64,000 nucleotides of DNA from Methylocella silvestris BL2. Its GTDB lineage: Bacteria > Pseudomonadota > Alphaproteobacteria > Rhizobiales > Beijerinckiaceae. The stretch lies in assembly GCF_000021745.1 (NCBI RefSeq), contig NC_011666.1, positions 2,693,001-2,757,000 of the forward strand, given 5' to 3'. The translations under genes and the position numbers were made by a program. The notes beneath the pieces were generated by a model, which worked only from the letters and a program-made list of their open reading frames with translations, was not told the origin of the DNA and did no database searches. Shown here piece after piece: positions 27,863-35,972 of this stretch (within the stretch, counting starts at the first letter, position 1; every line of letters begins with the position of its first letter).

Positions 27863-28396
27863 ATGGCCCTGCCCTTCAAATACGCTTTGCCGGTTCTGGC
27901 TTTCCTTGCGGCGCTGCTGACGGCTGGCGCTCTTCCGCTTCCCGCCCGCGCCGATCAGCTCGGCTCGGCCAGCGGGCTGCCGATCCCACGCTATGTCAGC
28001 CTTAAATCGGACCGGGTGAATTTGCGCGAAGGCCCCTCGAAGGACCACCGCACGACCTGGGTGTTCCTGCGCGCGGGACTTCCCGTCGAGATCACCGCCG
28101 AATTCGAAATCTGGCGCCGGGTGCGCGACTCGGAAGGCTCGGAGGGCTGGGTGCTGCACTCGCTGCTGTCGGGGCGGCGAACCGCGCTCGTGACGCCCTG
28201 GAAGAAGGGCGCCGATTCGCCGGTCTACGACAAGCCGGACGCCAAGGCCGCCGTCGCCGCCAATCTGCAATCGAATGTGATCGCCAATGTCCGCAGCTGC
28301 GACGGATCCTGGTGCCGCGTCTGGGGCGACGGATTCAAAGGCTATATCGAACAGGGCGATCTCTGGGGCGTCTACCCCAATGAGAAGATCGAGTAG
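27863..28396 (+). CDS. Secreted SH3-domain protein
   Basis: A 177-residue protein with a clear signal peptide (ALPVLAFLAALLTAGALPLPARA, cleavage before DQ). It carries bacterial SH3-like domains: YVSLKSDRVNLREGPSKDHR and WVFLRAGLPVEITAEFEIWRRVRDSEGSEGWV at residues 45-105, and SPVYDKPDAKAAVAANLQ with SCDGSWCRVWGDGFKGYI in the C-terminal half. The start at 27863 follows AGAAGGA. Such proteins are periplasmic and common in alphaproteobacteria, with a presumed role in binding cell wall or other envelope polymers. Confidence 0.85.
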   Translation: MALPFKYALPVLAFLAALLTAGALPLPARADQLGSASGLPIPRYVSLKSDRVNLREGPSKDHRTTWVFLRAGLPVEITAEFEIWRRVRDSEGSEGWVLHSLLSGRRTALVTPWKKGADSPVYDKPDAKAAVAANLQSNVIANVRSCDGSWCRVWGDGFKGYIEQGDLWGVYPNEKIE

Positions 28397-28402
28397 CGCG
28401 GG

Positions 28403-28609
28403 TCATCCGTCCTTGCGGCCGGTGAGGCGGCTCCAGCCATCGCCGATCTGGGCCGATAGAGTCTTGAGTTCGGCCTGCACGACGTCCCAATTGACCATCT
28501 GGCGCGGCGTCGCCGCGTCCGCTCCCTCCGCTTTGCGCGTCGAATCGAACATATAGGCGGCGCCGACGGTCAATAGGACTCCGACGACGAGTCCAAGCAA
28601 AAAGCGCAT
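28403..28609 (-). CDS. Small single-pass membrane protein
   Basis: A 68-residue protein with an N-terminal helix (FLLGLVVGVLLTVGAAYMF) and a polar tail containing NWDVVQAELKTLSAQIGDGWSRLTG. GGGGAG just before the ATG and the well-formed membrane-plus-amphipathic layout support a real gene. It is convergent with the SH3 gene, whose stop is 6 bases away. No function is known. Confidence 0.7.
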   Translation of the reverse strand: MRFLLGLVVGVLLTVGAAYMFDSTRKAEGADAATPRQMVNWDVVQAELKTLSAQIGDGWSRLTGRKDG

Positions 28610-28745
28610 TTTGGTTTCTCCCCAAACCTGTCCGGAGCAGGCTCCGGGCTTTGGCCAACCCTAGGCAGCTGTTTCAAATCGGGTCAACCGGCTGCGGGGC
28701 TGAATTCGCGGCCATCGCCGTTTGCAAGCAAAATCACGCCGCGTG

Positions 28746-28770
28746 GGAACAGTTCTCGCGTTCACACGTT
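28746..28770 (+). promoter_or_regulatory. EcfG-type general stress promoter candidate
   Basis: GGAAC (28746-28750) and CGTT (28767-28770) are separated by exactly 16 bases. This is the -35/-10 arrangement used by the alphaproteobacterial general-stress sigma factor EcfG. It lies about 85-90 bp upstream of the small membrane protein gene at 28861, on the correct strand. Confidence 0.6.
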
Positions 28771-28860
28771 TAAAGTACGTCAACACGGAAGCTGCCGTCG
28801 GCAGCTCTGCTGTTCATTCAGCGCTTCATTGCACGAAATCACTGAAGAGGACTGAACCCA

Positions 28861-29121
28861 ATGGCTCCTTACGACTTTGGAGACTCGCGGGAAGACTTGA
28901 GCTCGACTTACACCGCTGAAGAAAAGGATTTGATTTCTGACAGCGATGACGAGTCGTATCCGGCCGAGCAGGCGCTATCCGGCGATCCCGCCCCAGCCGC
29001 AGGCGAATCCGGCGTCCTTCATCTGGCGCGCGACGGCGTAACGCGGCAGCCGGTCGGCCCGATCCTGATCGCCGCGATGGTCGGTTGCCTCATCGGCTAT
29101 CTCGCCCACGCACGCAGCTAA
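28861..29121 (+). CDS. Small tail-anchored protein, probably stress-induced
   Basis: An 86-residue protein. The first 60 residues are acidic and Ser/Asp-rich (DLISDSDDESYPAEQALSGD). A C-terminal membrane helix (PVGPILIAAMVGCLIGYLAHARS) resembles the tail helix of DUF883/ElaB-like proteins. AGAGGA precedes the ATG. An EcfG-type promoter lies upstream, so induction by general stress is likely. It may share a transcript with the next small gene, 43 bp downstream. No enzymatic motif is visible. Confidence 0.7.
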   Translation: MAPYDFGDSREDLSSTYTAEEKDLISDSDDESYPAEQALSGDPAPAAGESGVLHLARDGVTRQPVGPILIAAMVGCLIGYLAHARS

Positions 29122-29164
29122 TTCCACTCGAACAACGGCAAACCCGACCTTGGTGGAGAAACTC

Positions 29165-29440
29165 ATGAATCGCGCGGTCTGCTCCTTCGCGGAGCTGCAA
29201 TCCGTTTGCCTTGAAACGCTGAAGCAGTGCGACGGCTTCGAACTTGTCAATGAGGTGGTCGTGCAGCCACGCGAAACCGCCGGCGAGGCCGCCAATTGGA
29301 CGCTTGCGGCGGTCCGCCCGCGCGTCGACAATAATTCGTTGCGCGCCGCGCGCGAAACAATCGATCGATTGCAAAGGAGCTATGCGCTCGATGAGGCCGA
29401 AGCGAAAGCGGCGACCCGCCGGCGCGCCGGGCGGAACTGA
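29165..29440 (+). CDS. Small conserved-looking protein of unknown function
   Basis: A 91-residue protein starting at an ATG with GGAG seven bases upstream; an in-frame TTG at 29150 is less likely. It has a helical N-terminus (SFAELQSVCLETLKQCDGFELVNEVVVQP) and a mixed middle (NWTLAAVRPRVDNNSLRAARETIDRLQRSY). This resembles small stress-associated proteins, but I cannot name a family. It follows the tail-anchored protein gene and ends before a strong terminator, so the two probably form one EcfG-type unit. Confidence 0.6.
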   Translation: MNRAVCSFAELQSVCLETLKQCDGFELVNEVVVQPRETAGEAANWTLAAVRPRVDNNSLRAARETIDRLQRSYALDEAEAKAATRRRAGRN

Positions 29441-29468
29441 CCCTCAACGCCCAAGCGTTTGAATTGCA

Positions 29469-29509
29469 AAAGAGCAAGATGGCCTCGCGCCCTCTTGCTC
29501 TTTGTTTTT
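29469..29509 (+). terminator. Intrinsic terminator after the small stress genes
   Basis: An 11-bp perfect stem (29469-29479 with 29493-29503) is followed by TTTTT at 29505-29509, 29 bases after the stop at 29440. Confidence 0.85.
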
Positions 29510-29774
29510 GAAGGCGCTTCTCCCCGCCCCCGCCAATAATGTTTCAATTTGTGAAGCAGATTTGAAGCCGCCGCGTCCGTTCTTGCGGAGGATCGGGGCC
29601 CTGTCCCTGTGCAAGCGGGGGTTTTAGGCCTATCCCTTTCAGCTTAAGCCGCGCCCACGCGCTGCCCGTCCGGATCGACCGATCTGGGAAATGAGCAGAG
29701 CGCGCCGGGTTTTTTTGAGGCTGCAGCCGGTTCGACAGACGGCTCCAGCGGCCAATTGCGTTGGAAGGGAACGG

Positions 29775-30758
29775 TTGACACACAGCCAGATTCTGGGGAC
29801 CGGCGCCTATGCTCCAAAGCGCGTCCTGACCAATCGCGACCTCGAAGAGATGGTCGCAACGACCGACGAATGGATCGCCTCGCGCACCGGGATCAAGGAG
29901 CGCCGCATCGCCGCAGAGGGGGAAGACACCTCGGATATGGCGGTTGTCGCCGCGCGCCACGCCCTCGCCATGGCGGGGTGCCGCGCCGAGGATCTCGACA
30001 TGATCATCGTCGGCACCATCTCGGCCGACATGCCGCTGCCCTCCTGCGCCGTGCTGGTGCAGGCCAAGCTCGGCGCGACTCGCGCGTTTGCCTTCGACAT
30101 CTCGGCGGCCTGCTCCGGCTCGCTGTTTGCCCTTTCGATCGCCGACCGCTTCATCGAGACCGGCGCGGCGCGGCGCGTGCTCGTCATCGGGGCGGAGCTT
30201 TTGAGCCGGCTCGTCGACTGGAGCGACCGCAACACCTGCGTGCTGTTCGGGGATGCGGCGGGCGCCATGGTGCTCGGCCCGACCTCCGATCCTGCGCGCG
30301 GGCTGCTCTCGTTTCACCTCCACACTGACGGGACCGCGGCCGATATTTTGAATATTCCCGGCGGCGGCAGCCGGCATCCGCAATCCGCGGAGGTGCTCGC
30401 GGCCAATATGCATAAGGTGCATATGAACGGGCGCGAAATCTATAAATATGCGGTGCGCGTGCTTCCCGCCGCAATTCAGGAGGCGCTCGACGCCAATGGC
30501 CTCGACGTTTCCGCGATCGATCATGTCGTCTCGCATCAGGCCAATGCGCGCATCGTCGAATCGGTGCTGGAGCGGGTCGGCGTGCCGATCGAGAAATGCT
30601 GGCTCAATCTCGACCGCTACGGCAATACGTCGAGCGCTTCGCTGCCGATCTCGCTGGACGAGGCCAATCGCGCCGGCCGGCTGAAGCCGGGCGACCTCAT
30701 CGCCATGATGGCGATCGGCGCCGGCATGGCCTGGGGCAGCGCGCTGATGCGCTGGTAA
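29775..30758 (+). CDS. fabH: Beta-ketoacyl-ACP synthase III
   Basis: A 327-residue condensing enzyme that starts fatty acid synthesis from acetyl-CoA and malonyl-ACP. The triad is Cys113 (ISAACSGSL), His254 (SHQANARI) and Asn284 (YGNTSSASLP). N-terminal GTGAYAPKRVLTNRDLE and TGIKERRIA are typical. The start is a TTG at 29775 with GGAAGGGA upstream, which places the conserved LGTGAY block at the right distance. The open frame back to 29691 has no family similarity. The usual plsX partner is not adjacent, so this may be a second or relocated copy. Confidence 0.9.
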   Translation: MTHSQILGTGAYAPKRVLTNRDLEEMVATTDEWIASRTGIKERRIAAEGEDTSDMAVVAARHALAMAGCRAEDLDMIIVGTISADMPLPSCAVLVQAKLGATRAFAFDISAACSGSLFALSIADRFIETGAARRVLVIGAELLSRLVDWSDRNTCVLFGDAAGAMVLGPTSDPARGLLSFHLHTDGTAADILNIPGGGSRHPQSAEVLAANMHKVHMNGREIYKYAVRVLPAAIQEALDANGLDVSAIDHVVSHQANARIVESVLERVGVPIEKCWLNLDRYGNTSSASLPISLDEANRAGRLKPGDLIAMMAIGAGMAWGSALMRW

Positions 30759-30775
30759 GGCGGCCGCGGTCCGGC

Positions 30776-31525
30776 CTACATCCGGGCCCAGGCAAGCCGC
30801 GCGGCGATCAGCAGGCAGATCGTCACCAGCAGCGGGCGGATCAGCGCCGCGCCATTGCGGATCGCCGTATGCGCGCCAAGCCGCGCGCCGAAAAATTGCG
30901 CGACGCCCATGGCGAGGCCGAGTATCCACCAGACATGTCCGGTCATGGCGAGCGTCGCCAGCGCGGCGAGATTTGAGGAAAAATTGGCGACCTTGGTATG
31001 CGCCGTCGCTTTGACGACGCCATAGCCGAGCAGCTCGACGAAGCCCAGCACATAGAAAGAGCCGGCGCCCGGTCCGAACATGCCGTCATAGCAGCCGATC
31101 AGCGGAATGATCGTTAGCGTGAACGCTTTGACGCTCATCCGCGCATGAGTTTCGAGATCGCTGATTTTCGGCGAAAAGGCGAAATAGACCGCGATCAAGA
31201 CAAGCGCGACCGGCAGCACAGCTTTGAGCCAATCGACCGGAAGATGGGCGACCAGCGCCGCGCCCGCGACGGCGCCGGCCGCGGCAAGCGCGGCGAGCAA
31301 GCCGACCTCGCTCCAGCGGATATGACCGGCGCGGGCATAGGTCCGCATCGCCGAGCCCGAGCCGAACGAGCCCTGCAATTTATTGGTCGCGATGGCGCTG
31401 ACCGGATCGAGCCCCGCGAGCGTCAGGACGGGCAGCGTCAAAAGCCCGCCGCCGCCGGCGATGGCGTCGACAAAGCCGGCCGCGAAACCCGTGGCGACGA
31501 GCAGGGCGAAGATGGTCAGGGACAT
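30776..31525 (-). CDS. TSUP-family membrane transporter (TauE/SafE type)
   Basis: A 249-residue polytopic protein with about eight hydrophobic segments. The start IFALLVATGFAAGFVDAIAGGGGLLTLPVL contains the family's AGxxDAIAGGGG motif. The second half repeats the pattern with IIPLIGCYDGMFGPGAGSFYV. The family exports sulfite, sulfonates or other organic anions; the substrate here is unknown. It is convergent with fabH at an 18-bp gap. Confidence 0.85.
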   Translation of the reverse strand: MSLTIFALLVATGFAAGFVDAIAGGGGLLTLPVLTLAGLDPVSAIATNKLQGSFGSGSAMRTYARAGHIRWSEVGLLAALAAAGAVAGAALVAHLPVDWLKAVLPVALVLIAVYFAFSPKISDLETHARMSVKAFTLTIIPLIGCYDGMFGPGAGSFYVLGFVELLGYGVVKATAHTKVANFSSNLAALATLAMTGHVWWILGLAMGVAQFFGARLGAHTAIRNGAALIRPLLVTICLLIAARLAWARM

Positions 31526-31627
31526 AAGAGGCCGCGTGTTGAGTCGCCCGGCCTAGCCCGCCAGGAGCGCGGATACAAGCGACGGCTTCGCCCGGCGCCG
31601 CCCGCGCGCTTGGATCGACGCCGTCGC

Positions 31628-32341
31628 CTATGCCGGCAGGATGATCACCTTCGTCTTGACCGGCGTTCGTGAATAGAGATCGATCATGTCCTGAGTGAGC
31701 AGGCCGGTGCAGCCGCTTGTGACGCCGGTCCCGATCGACTCGGGGTCGCTGGTGGCGTAGATCGTGCAGACTGTGTACACGCCGTTCCGATAAAGATACA
31801 GCGTGCGGGCGCCGAGCGGATTGTCGAGCCCTCCGGGCATGCCTCCGGCGTATTTGCGCGCTTCCGGCTGGCGGGCGATCATCTCCTTGGGCGGGGTCCA
31901 GGTCGCCCATTCCGCCTTGCGCCCGACGTAAGCGTCGCCGGTCCACAGGAATCCCTTGCGGGGGACATTCGCGCCATAGCGGGTGGCGTTTCCCTCGTCT
32001 TCGACGCGGTAAACATAGTAACTGGCCGGATCGATGATGATCGTGCCGGGCGCTTCCTTGGTGTCGTAGCGCACCGTCCGGCGATAATATTTCGGGTCGA
32101 CCTTGCTGACGTCGACCGCGGGGATCGGGAATTTCTTGTCCGGCACGGGCCCGTAGAGCTTCGCCGCCTCGGCCCGGAGCAAGTCGTCGGTTGTCGCGCA
32201 ACCCGCTAACCCAAGCGCGCCCAGACTGACGGCGGCGGAGCCGAACAGAAACGACCGGCGGTTTAGAAGTTCCGGCGAAAGCCCAGGCGGAGCTGCGTCG
32301 TCCCTCTCGCCGGCATTGGCGTTCTTGCCGTCCATGATCAT
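31628..32341 (-). CDS. L,D-transpeptidase (YkuD family) lipoprotein with variant active site
   Basis: A 237-residue protein with a twin-arginine-like signal (NRRSFLFGSAAVSLGALGLAGC) that ends in a lipobox, so it is probably an envelope lipoprotein. The catalytic domain follows (IIIDPASYYVYRVEDEGNATRYGANV onward). The catalytic Cys211 lies in SIGTGVTSGCTGLL. The usual SHGC motif is TSGC and the preceding HGT is YAT, a divergent pattern that I recall from alphaproteobacterial members. It would cross-link peptidoglycan (3-3 links) or attach proteins if active. It stands alone, upstream of the TSUP gene on the same strand. Confidence 0.82.
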   Translation of the reverse strand: MIMDGKNANAGERDDAAPPGLSPELLNRRSFLFGSAAVSLGALGLAGCATTDDLLRAEAAKLYGPVPDKKFPIPAVDVSKVDPKYYRRTVRYDTKEAPGTIIIDPASYYVYRVEDEGNATRYGANVPRKGFLWTGDAYVGRKAEWATWTPPKEMIARQPEARKYAGGMPGGLDNPLGARTLYLYRNGVYTVCTIYATSDPESIGTGVTSGCTGLLTQDMIDLYSRTPVKTKVIILPA

Positions 32342-32611
32342 GGTTTTGGAGTTCCCATATCCGTCGCCCGGCCAGAGAATGCTCCGGCAAATGCCCGCGG
32401 ACCGTCTTTGTTAAGCTGGAGATTGCCGCTACATGGCTCAATTGGCAATTTCAAGGCTTTACGGAGCAGGGCTTGCCATGTGCGATAGTCCGTCCATGTG
32501 GTCTCGCAGTCACACATCGCGCGGGCTTCGACAAAAAAGCGGCCTCAGCTCATCGCAATGCTTTGCGATTGAGCCGACGAGCGAAATTTGAACTGCGACG
32601 ACGCGCTTCGC
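32342..32611. other. Intergenic 270 bp, nothing recognised
   Basis: This region lies between the ankyrin gene end and the transpeptidase start. It presumably holds the transpeptidase promoter (minus strand). No hairpin stands out. Confidence 0.3.
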
Positions 32612-33076
32612 TTAGCCGTTCGCCCGCGCCCCGCGCCGGCCGCGCAGCAGATTGAGGCATTCGAGGCTCGCTGCAAGATCGAGGGCGGTCAGGCCGTCCT
32701 GCGATTCCAGCGCCAGATTGGCGCCCGCCGCAATGAGGCGCGCGAGCGCGGCCGGCTTGCCGGCCGAGGCGGCGTACATCAGGGCGGTGAAGCCATTCTC
32801 GTTCTGGCTGTCGAGGTCGATCCCGGCCGCAGCCAGCGCGTCGACCATCGCGGCATGGTCGCCGACGCAGGCGAGCCATAAAGCGGTGTTGCCGTCGCCA
32901 TTGCGCGCGTCGAGTTTTGCGCCGGCGGCGATCAGGGCGCGCGCGACCTCGCATTCGCCGGCAAGGCTCGCCTGCATCAAGGGCGTCAGGCCGGCGCCGG
33001 CATCCCCATTGACGTCGGCAAAGCCATGCGAGGCAAGAAAGGCCCGCAGCCCATCGTCGAGGCCGGCTTCCGTCAC
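32612..33076 (-). CDS. Ankyrin-repeat protein
   Basis: A 154-residue protein with about three to four ankyrin repeats: GLTPLMQASLAGECEVARALIAAGAKLDARN, GNTALWLACVGDHAAMVDALAAAGIDLDSQN, GFTALMYAASAGKPAALARLIAAGANLALES and DGLTALDLAASLECLNLL. It is a soluble protein-interaction scaffold. The start overlaps the rhodanese stop in an ATGA (33073-33076), so it is tightly coupled to rhodanese and, with a 49-bp gap, to the Rieske protein. Confidence 0.88.
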   Translation of the reverse strand: MTEAGLDDGLRAFLASHGFADVNGDAGAGLTPLMQASLAGECEVARALIAAGAKLDARNGDGNTALWLACVGDHAAMVDALAAAGIDLDSQNENGFTALMYAASAGKPAALARLIAAGANLALESQDGLTALDLAASLECLNLLRGRRGARANG

Positions 33077-33390
33077 CGCGGCCGCCGGTTGGCCCAGGCC
33101 TCGAAGCCGCCGTCGAGACTATAGACGTCCGAAAAACCGAAATCGGTCAGGATGCGCGCATATTCCTGACTGGAATTGCCGTGATAGCAGCAGATCAGGA
33201 TCGGCGCCGACTTTGGCGTCGCCGCGATCACATCGCCGAGCGTTTCGCCGCTGAGATGACGCGCGTCATCGATATGGCCGGCGCGGTAGCTGTTCAGATC
33301 GCGGACGTCATAGACGATTGCGCCGCCTTGCGCCAGCAGCGCTTCAGCCTCCGCGACGCCGATGCGGCGAAATGTTTTGGTCTCCGTCAT
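33073..33390 (-). CDS. Single-domain rhodanese (GlpE-like sulfurtransferase)
   Basis: A 105-residue single rhodanese domain. The active-site loop is ICCYHGNSSQEYA, matching the CxxGxS loop of GlpE-type thiosulfate sulfurtransferases (Cys before YHG). IVYDVRDLNSYRAGHIDDARHLSGE is the conserved CH2A-like region. It would move sulfane sulfur to an acceptor, possibly for Fe-S assembly or thiol repair. It is the middle gene of a Rieske-rhodanese-ankyrin operon. Confidence 0.9.
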   Translation of the reverse strand: MTETKTFRRIGVAEAEALLAQGGAIVYDVRDLNSYRAGHIDDARHLSGETLGDVIAATPKSAPILICCYHGNSSQEYARILTDFGFSDVYSLDGGFEAWANRRPR

Positions 33391-33439
33391 GCGGTCTCCT
33401 TGAGGCGTCCTTCATCCATAGACGAGCGCGCGAGACCGC

Positions 33440-33895
33440 TCAATCGGTGATGAGAACGACCGGGCCGTCCTCCTCCTGTTCGCCGAACGGATCGCGCTTG
33501 CCGTCGTCTTCGAGAAGTTTCACGCCGATCAGGCAGACTTCATGGTCGATCACCGCGACCGCCACCGGCTCAAGGCTCTTGTTGAGGCAGGGACCGTCGG
33601 TGCAAACGCCGGTCGCGATATCGAACAAGGCGCCATGCTGCCCACATTCGAGGGCCTTGCGGTCCTGGCTCAGCAACCGCCCATTGCCGCCGTCGAGCGC
33701 GACGCCCTTGTGCGGGCATTCATTCACATAGCCCACATATTCGTTCGCCATCGTCCGCACGACGATGATCGACACCGGCTTCTCAGCGCCATTTTCATCG
33801 ATATGGGTAAATTTGAAGCTCGCCGCCGCGCCGGGCGCAAAAGCCTCCTCATCGGCGATGACGAAGACATCGATATCTTGCTGCATCATCTGCAT
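33440..33895 (-). CDS. Rieske [2Fe-2S] ferredoxin-like protein
   Basis: A 151-residue soluble Rieske protein. The cluster ligands are seen in ECPHKGVAL (Cys, His) and ECGQHGALFD (Cys, His), spaced as in Rieske ferredoxins of dioxygenase or nitrite reductase (NirD-like) type. The tail is acidic. No oxygenase alpha subunit is adjacent. It leads an operon with rhodanese and ankyrin genes. I recall similar trios near nitrogen-fixation genes in some alphaproteobacteria, but no nif gene is present in this window, so that link stays tentative. Confidence 0.85.
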   Translation of the reverse strand: MQMMQQDIDVFVIADEEAFAPGAAASFKFTHIDENGAEKPVSIIVVRTMANEYVGYVNECPHKGVALDGGNGRLLSQDRKALECGQHGALFDIATGVCTDGPCLNKSLEPVAVAVIDHEVCLIGVKLLEDDGKRDPFGEQEEDGPVVLITD

Positions 33896-34124
33896 CTGCC
33901 TGACCTCTCGTTTCGCGCCCGCCGCCGCGTTCTTCGGCTCCGTGTCGACAAACGAACACGCGAAACCGCGGGCGTTGCGTAATTGCCTGGTTTGACCAAG
34001 TCAGCACGAAACATGCCGCCGCGCTTGGCCGTCTGAGAAAAGCTCCGCGTCAACGGTTTGCGCGGTTCTTGCAAAGTTTCATCCGAGGGCTTAACCGCCA
34101 TGAATGCAAAGACAGGAGCAAGCC

Positions 34125-34409
34125 ATGGCGCAGATGATCGTCGTCGATGAGGTCAATCAGGACGATATGTCGCGAAAGGCCGGCTGCTATCTCTATTGCG
34201 ATACGCAGTTCTGGCTCGAGGACAACGCGCCGCATCGCGCAGACGGCCCGGCCATGCTCTCGCCGGACGGCGTCGAGCGCTGGTATCTCCGCGGCAAGGA
34301 GGTCACGCGCGAAGTGAAGGCTTTCTTTGCGGAAAATCGCTGGCCGCTCGCGCAAGGCCTCGACACGCCCGAGAAAAAGACGCTGTTCGCCGCCCGTTTC
34401 GTTGATTGA
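34125..34409 (+). CDS. Small protein of unknown function
   Basis: A 94-residue protein starting at an ATG with AGGAG six bases upstream. It contains KAGCYLYCDTQFWLEDNAPHRADGPAMLSPDGVERWYLRGKEVTREV, a beta-rich pattern reminiscent of the short W-Y-R-x-G-K repeats of MORN-like or phage-associated hypothetical proteins. It continues with a helical tail. It is divergent from the Rieske operon. I cannot name the family. Confidence 0.6.
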   Translation: MAQMIVVDEVNQDDMSRKAGCYLYCDTQFWLEDNAPHRADGPAMLSPDGVERWYLRGKEVTREVKAFFAENRWPLAQGLDTPEKKTLFAARFVD

Positions 34410-34565
34410 CCGCGCGTTCCTGGCGGGCTCCGGGGCTTTGCGAAGGTCTGGAACGGTTCCAACCTTTGTCCGAATATGGACAAGACGCGGCGCCCGCAGA
34501 AAAAGGGTCCTGACGCCGGCCGGAAGCCGCCCTTCTCACGCGTCGGCCTGAAGGGGAATCGCCGC

Positions 34566-34970
34566 CTATTGATTTGGGAAGCGCTCGACGTGGGTTTCGG
34601 CGGTGCGGCCGATATAGAGCGCGCGGCGGCCAGAGAACGACACGATATAGCCGGCGCACCCAGCCGAAACGGCCTTCTCGCAGAACGCCTTGTAGCTGTA
34701 TCCAGACGCCAGTTGCTGCGCTTCCCTGATGGCGGCCTGCATAAGCGCGACATCGAAAATCGGCGCGACAGCGGCATGGACGCGGTGGGTCGGCAGCTCG
34801 ATGCTCTCGCCGTCAGCCAAATAGTAGACCGCGGTCGCCCGCCGGAAGTCGATCGCGTAGCTTTCGAATCCGGCTTCCATCAAGGTTCCGATGATCTGCG
34901 GGAAGGTCATGGCCTCGCCCTCGGCTCCTTCGAGACAGGACCGTGCGGTTGCTTTCTGCTTATCGTTCAT
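34566..34970 (-). CDS. DUF1398 family protein
   Basis: A 134-residue protein with the DUF1398 pattern: TFPQIIGTLMEAGFESYAIDFRRATAVYYLADGESIELPTH and FCEKAVSAGCAGYIVSFSGRRALYIGRTAETHVERFP. The family is cytoplasmic with no known function (YbcV-like in E. coli). I chose the ATG at 34970, which has GGAG ahead. Another ATG at 35003 overlaps the MarR stop in an ATGA. In either case the gene is coupled to the upstream MarR gene and is probably its regulatory target. Confidence 0.82.
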   Translation of the reverse strand: MNDKQKATARSCLEGAEGEAMTFPQIIGTLMEAGFESYAIDFRRATAVYYLADGESIELPTHRVHAAVAPIFDVALMQAAIREAQQLASGYSYKAFCEKAVSAGCAGYIVSFSGRRALYIGRTAETHVERFPNQ

Positions 34971-34999
34971 AGGCGCTCCGTGGTCCGGTTCGATCGCGT

Positions 35000-35461
35000 T
35001 CATTCGATCGGGATTGCAGTCATGTGGCCACGTTCGGCCAACCTCTTCAGGAGACGCTCCAGCGTCTCCCGCTCATCCGCGGTGAGATGCTCAAAGAATT
35101 CGGCATCGTTACGGTCGGCGAGCGCGGCCAGATCCGGCACGAGGTCACGACCGCGATCCGTCAGCGCGAGCGTCTGCGCGCGGCGGTCGTTCGCGCTGGC
35201 CTCGCGCATGATCAGGGACTTCGCAATCAGTCGATCGGCGAGCTTGGTGATCGCCCCCCGCGTCATGCCCATCTCGTCCGCGATCTGGCTGGGCGGCGTC
35301 GGCTCTTTGCTGTAGAGCGCGCGCATCAGGCACCATTCGGCCACCGTCACCTGCTTGTCGGCCAGCTTGGCCGCGAAGGCATGGGACACGTGGTTCGAGA
35401 CCATGCGCAGCCAGAAGCCAATATGCGCAGTGAGGTCCGAGACGGGCGGGATCGACGACAT
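35000..35461 (-). CDS. MarR-family transcriptional regulator
   Basis: A 153-residue winged-helix repressor. The DNA-binding region is PTPPSQIADEMGMTRGAITKLADRLIAKSLIMREASANDRRAQTLALTDRG, with the typical wing DRRAQTLALT. It forms an operon with the DUF1398 gene. Fourteen bases upstream of its start is a perfect 13-bp inverted repeat, which is the likely operator for autorepression. The inducing ligand is unknown. Confidence 0.9.
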   Translation of the reverse strand: MSSIPPVSDLTAHIGFWLRMVSNHVSHAFAAKLADKQVTVAEWCLMRALYSKEPTPPSQIADEMGMTRGAITKLADRLIAKSLIMREASANDRRAQTLALTDRGRDLVPDLAALADRNDAEFFEHLTADERETLERLLKRLAERGHMTAIPIE

Positions 35462-35474
35462 TGCAGCCTCTTTG

Positions 35475-35514
35475 ATTGACTAGGAAACTATATCAAGATA
35501 ATTTCCTAGTCAAT
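35475..35514 (-). promoter_or_regulatory. Operator of the MarR-DUF1398 operon: 13-bp perfect inverted repeat
   Basis: ATTGACTAGGAAA (35475-35487) is repeated in inverse orientation at 35502-35514, with 14 bases between. The arms contain TTGACT-like and TAGGAAA elements. The site sits 14 bp upstream of the MarR start, where the promoter must be. The length and symmetry fit a pair of MarR half-sites. Confidence 0.75.
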
Positions 35515-35972
35515 TAAATTGCGGCGTGACGTCGGGCATGGATATGTCGCCGAATTTTCGCGCAGCCTGACATCCGCGACGCCCGCAGCAGCGAAGGGAT
35601 CGACCAATTCGCGGCCCGCGGCGGCGCCATCGACTTGGCCTCCAGGTCAACCGGCCGATTTTATCGGCAAGGGCCGCCTATCCAGCGCGTCGCTATTTGA
35701 TGGGGCGAGCCTCTTCAAATGCTTCGAACCGCTGGAAACGGCGTCGCGTCGGCGAGCGACATCGCCGCCAGGAAGCCGCTGAGAGGCCAGCCGCCGAGAT
35801 GGGATCAATGTCGCGCTTGGCGAGTGGAAGGTCAGGGGAGCAAAGCCAGGCCGCGGCCTTGCGATTCGTCCGGGGCGGGAGCCGGTCTGGCGCGCTATGC
35901 GCCGCTGTGATGGACGCCGGCCGCCGCACGTGGCGCGGGCGGATCGCAGCGCGAAGACTGTCGCCGGCCAAA
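35515..35972. other. Intergenic 458 bp, nothing recognised
   Basis: This lies between the MarR promoter and the end of the protease gene. Open frames here lack ribosome sites and family features. No clear repeat was found. Confidence 0.35.
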
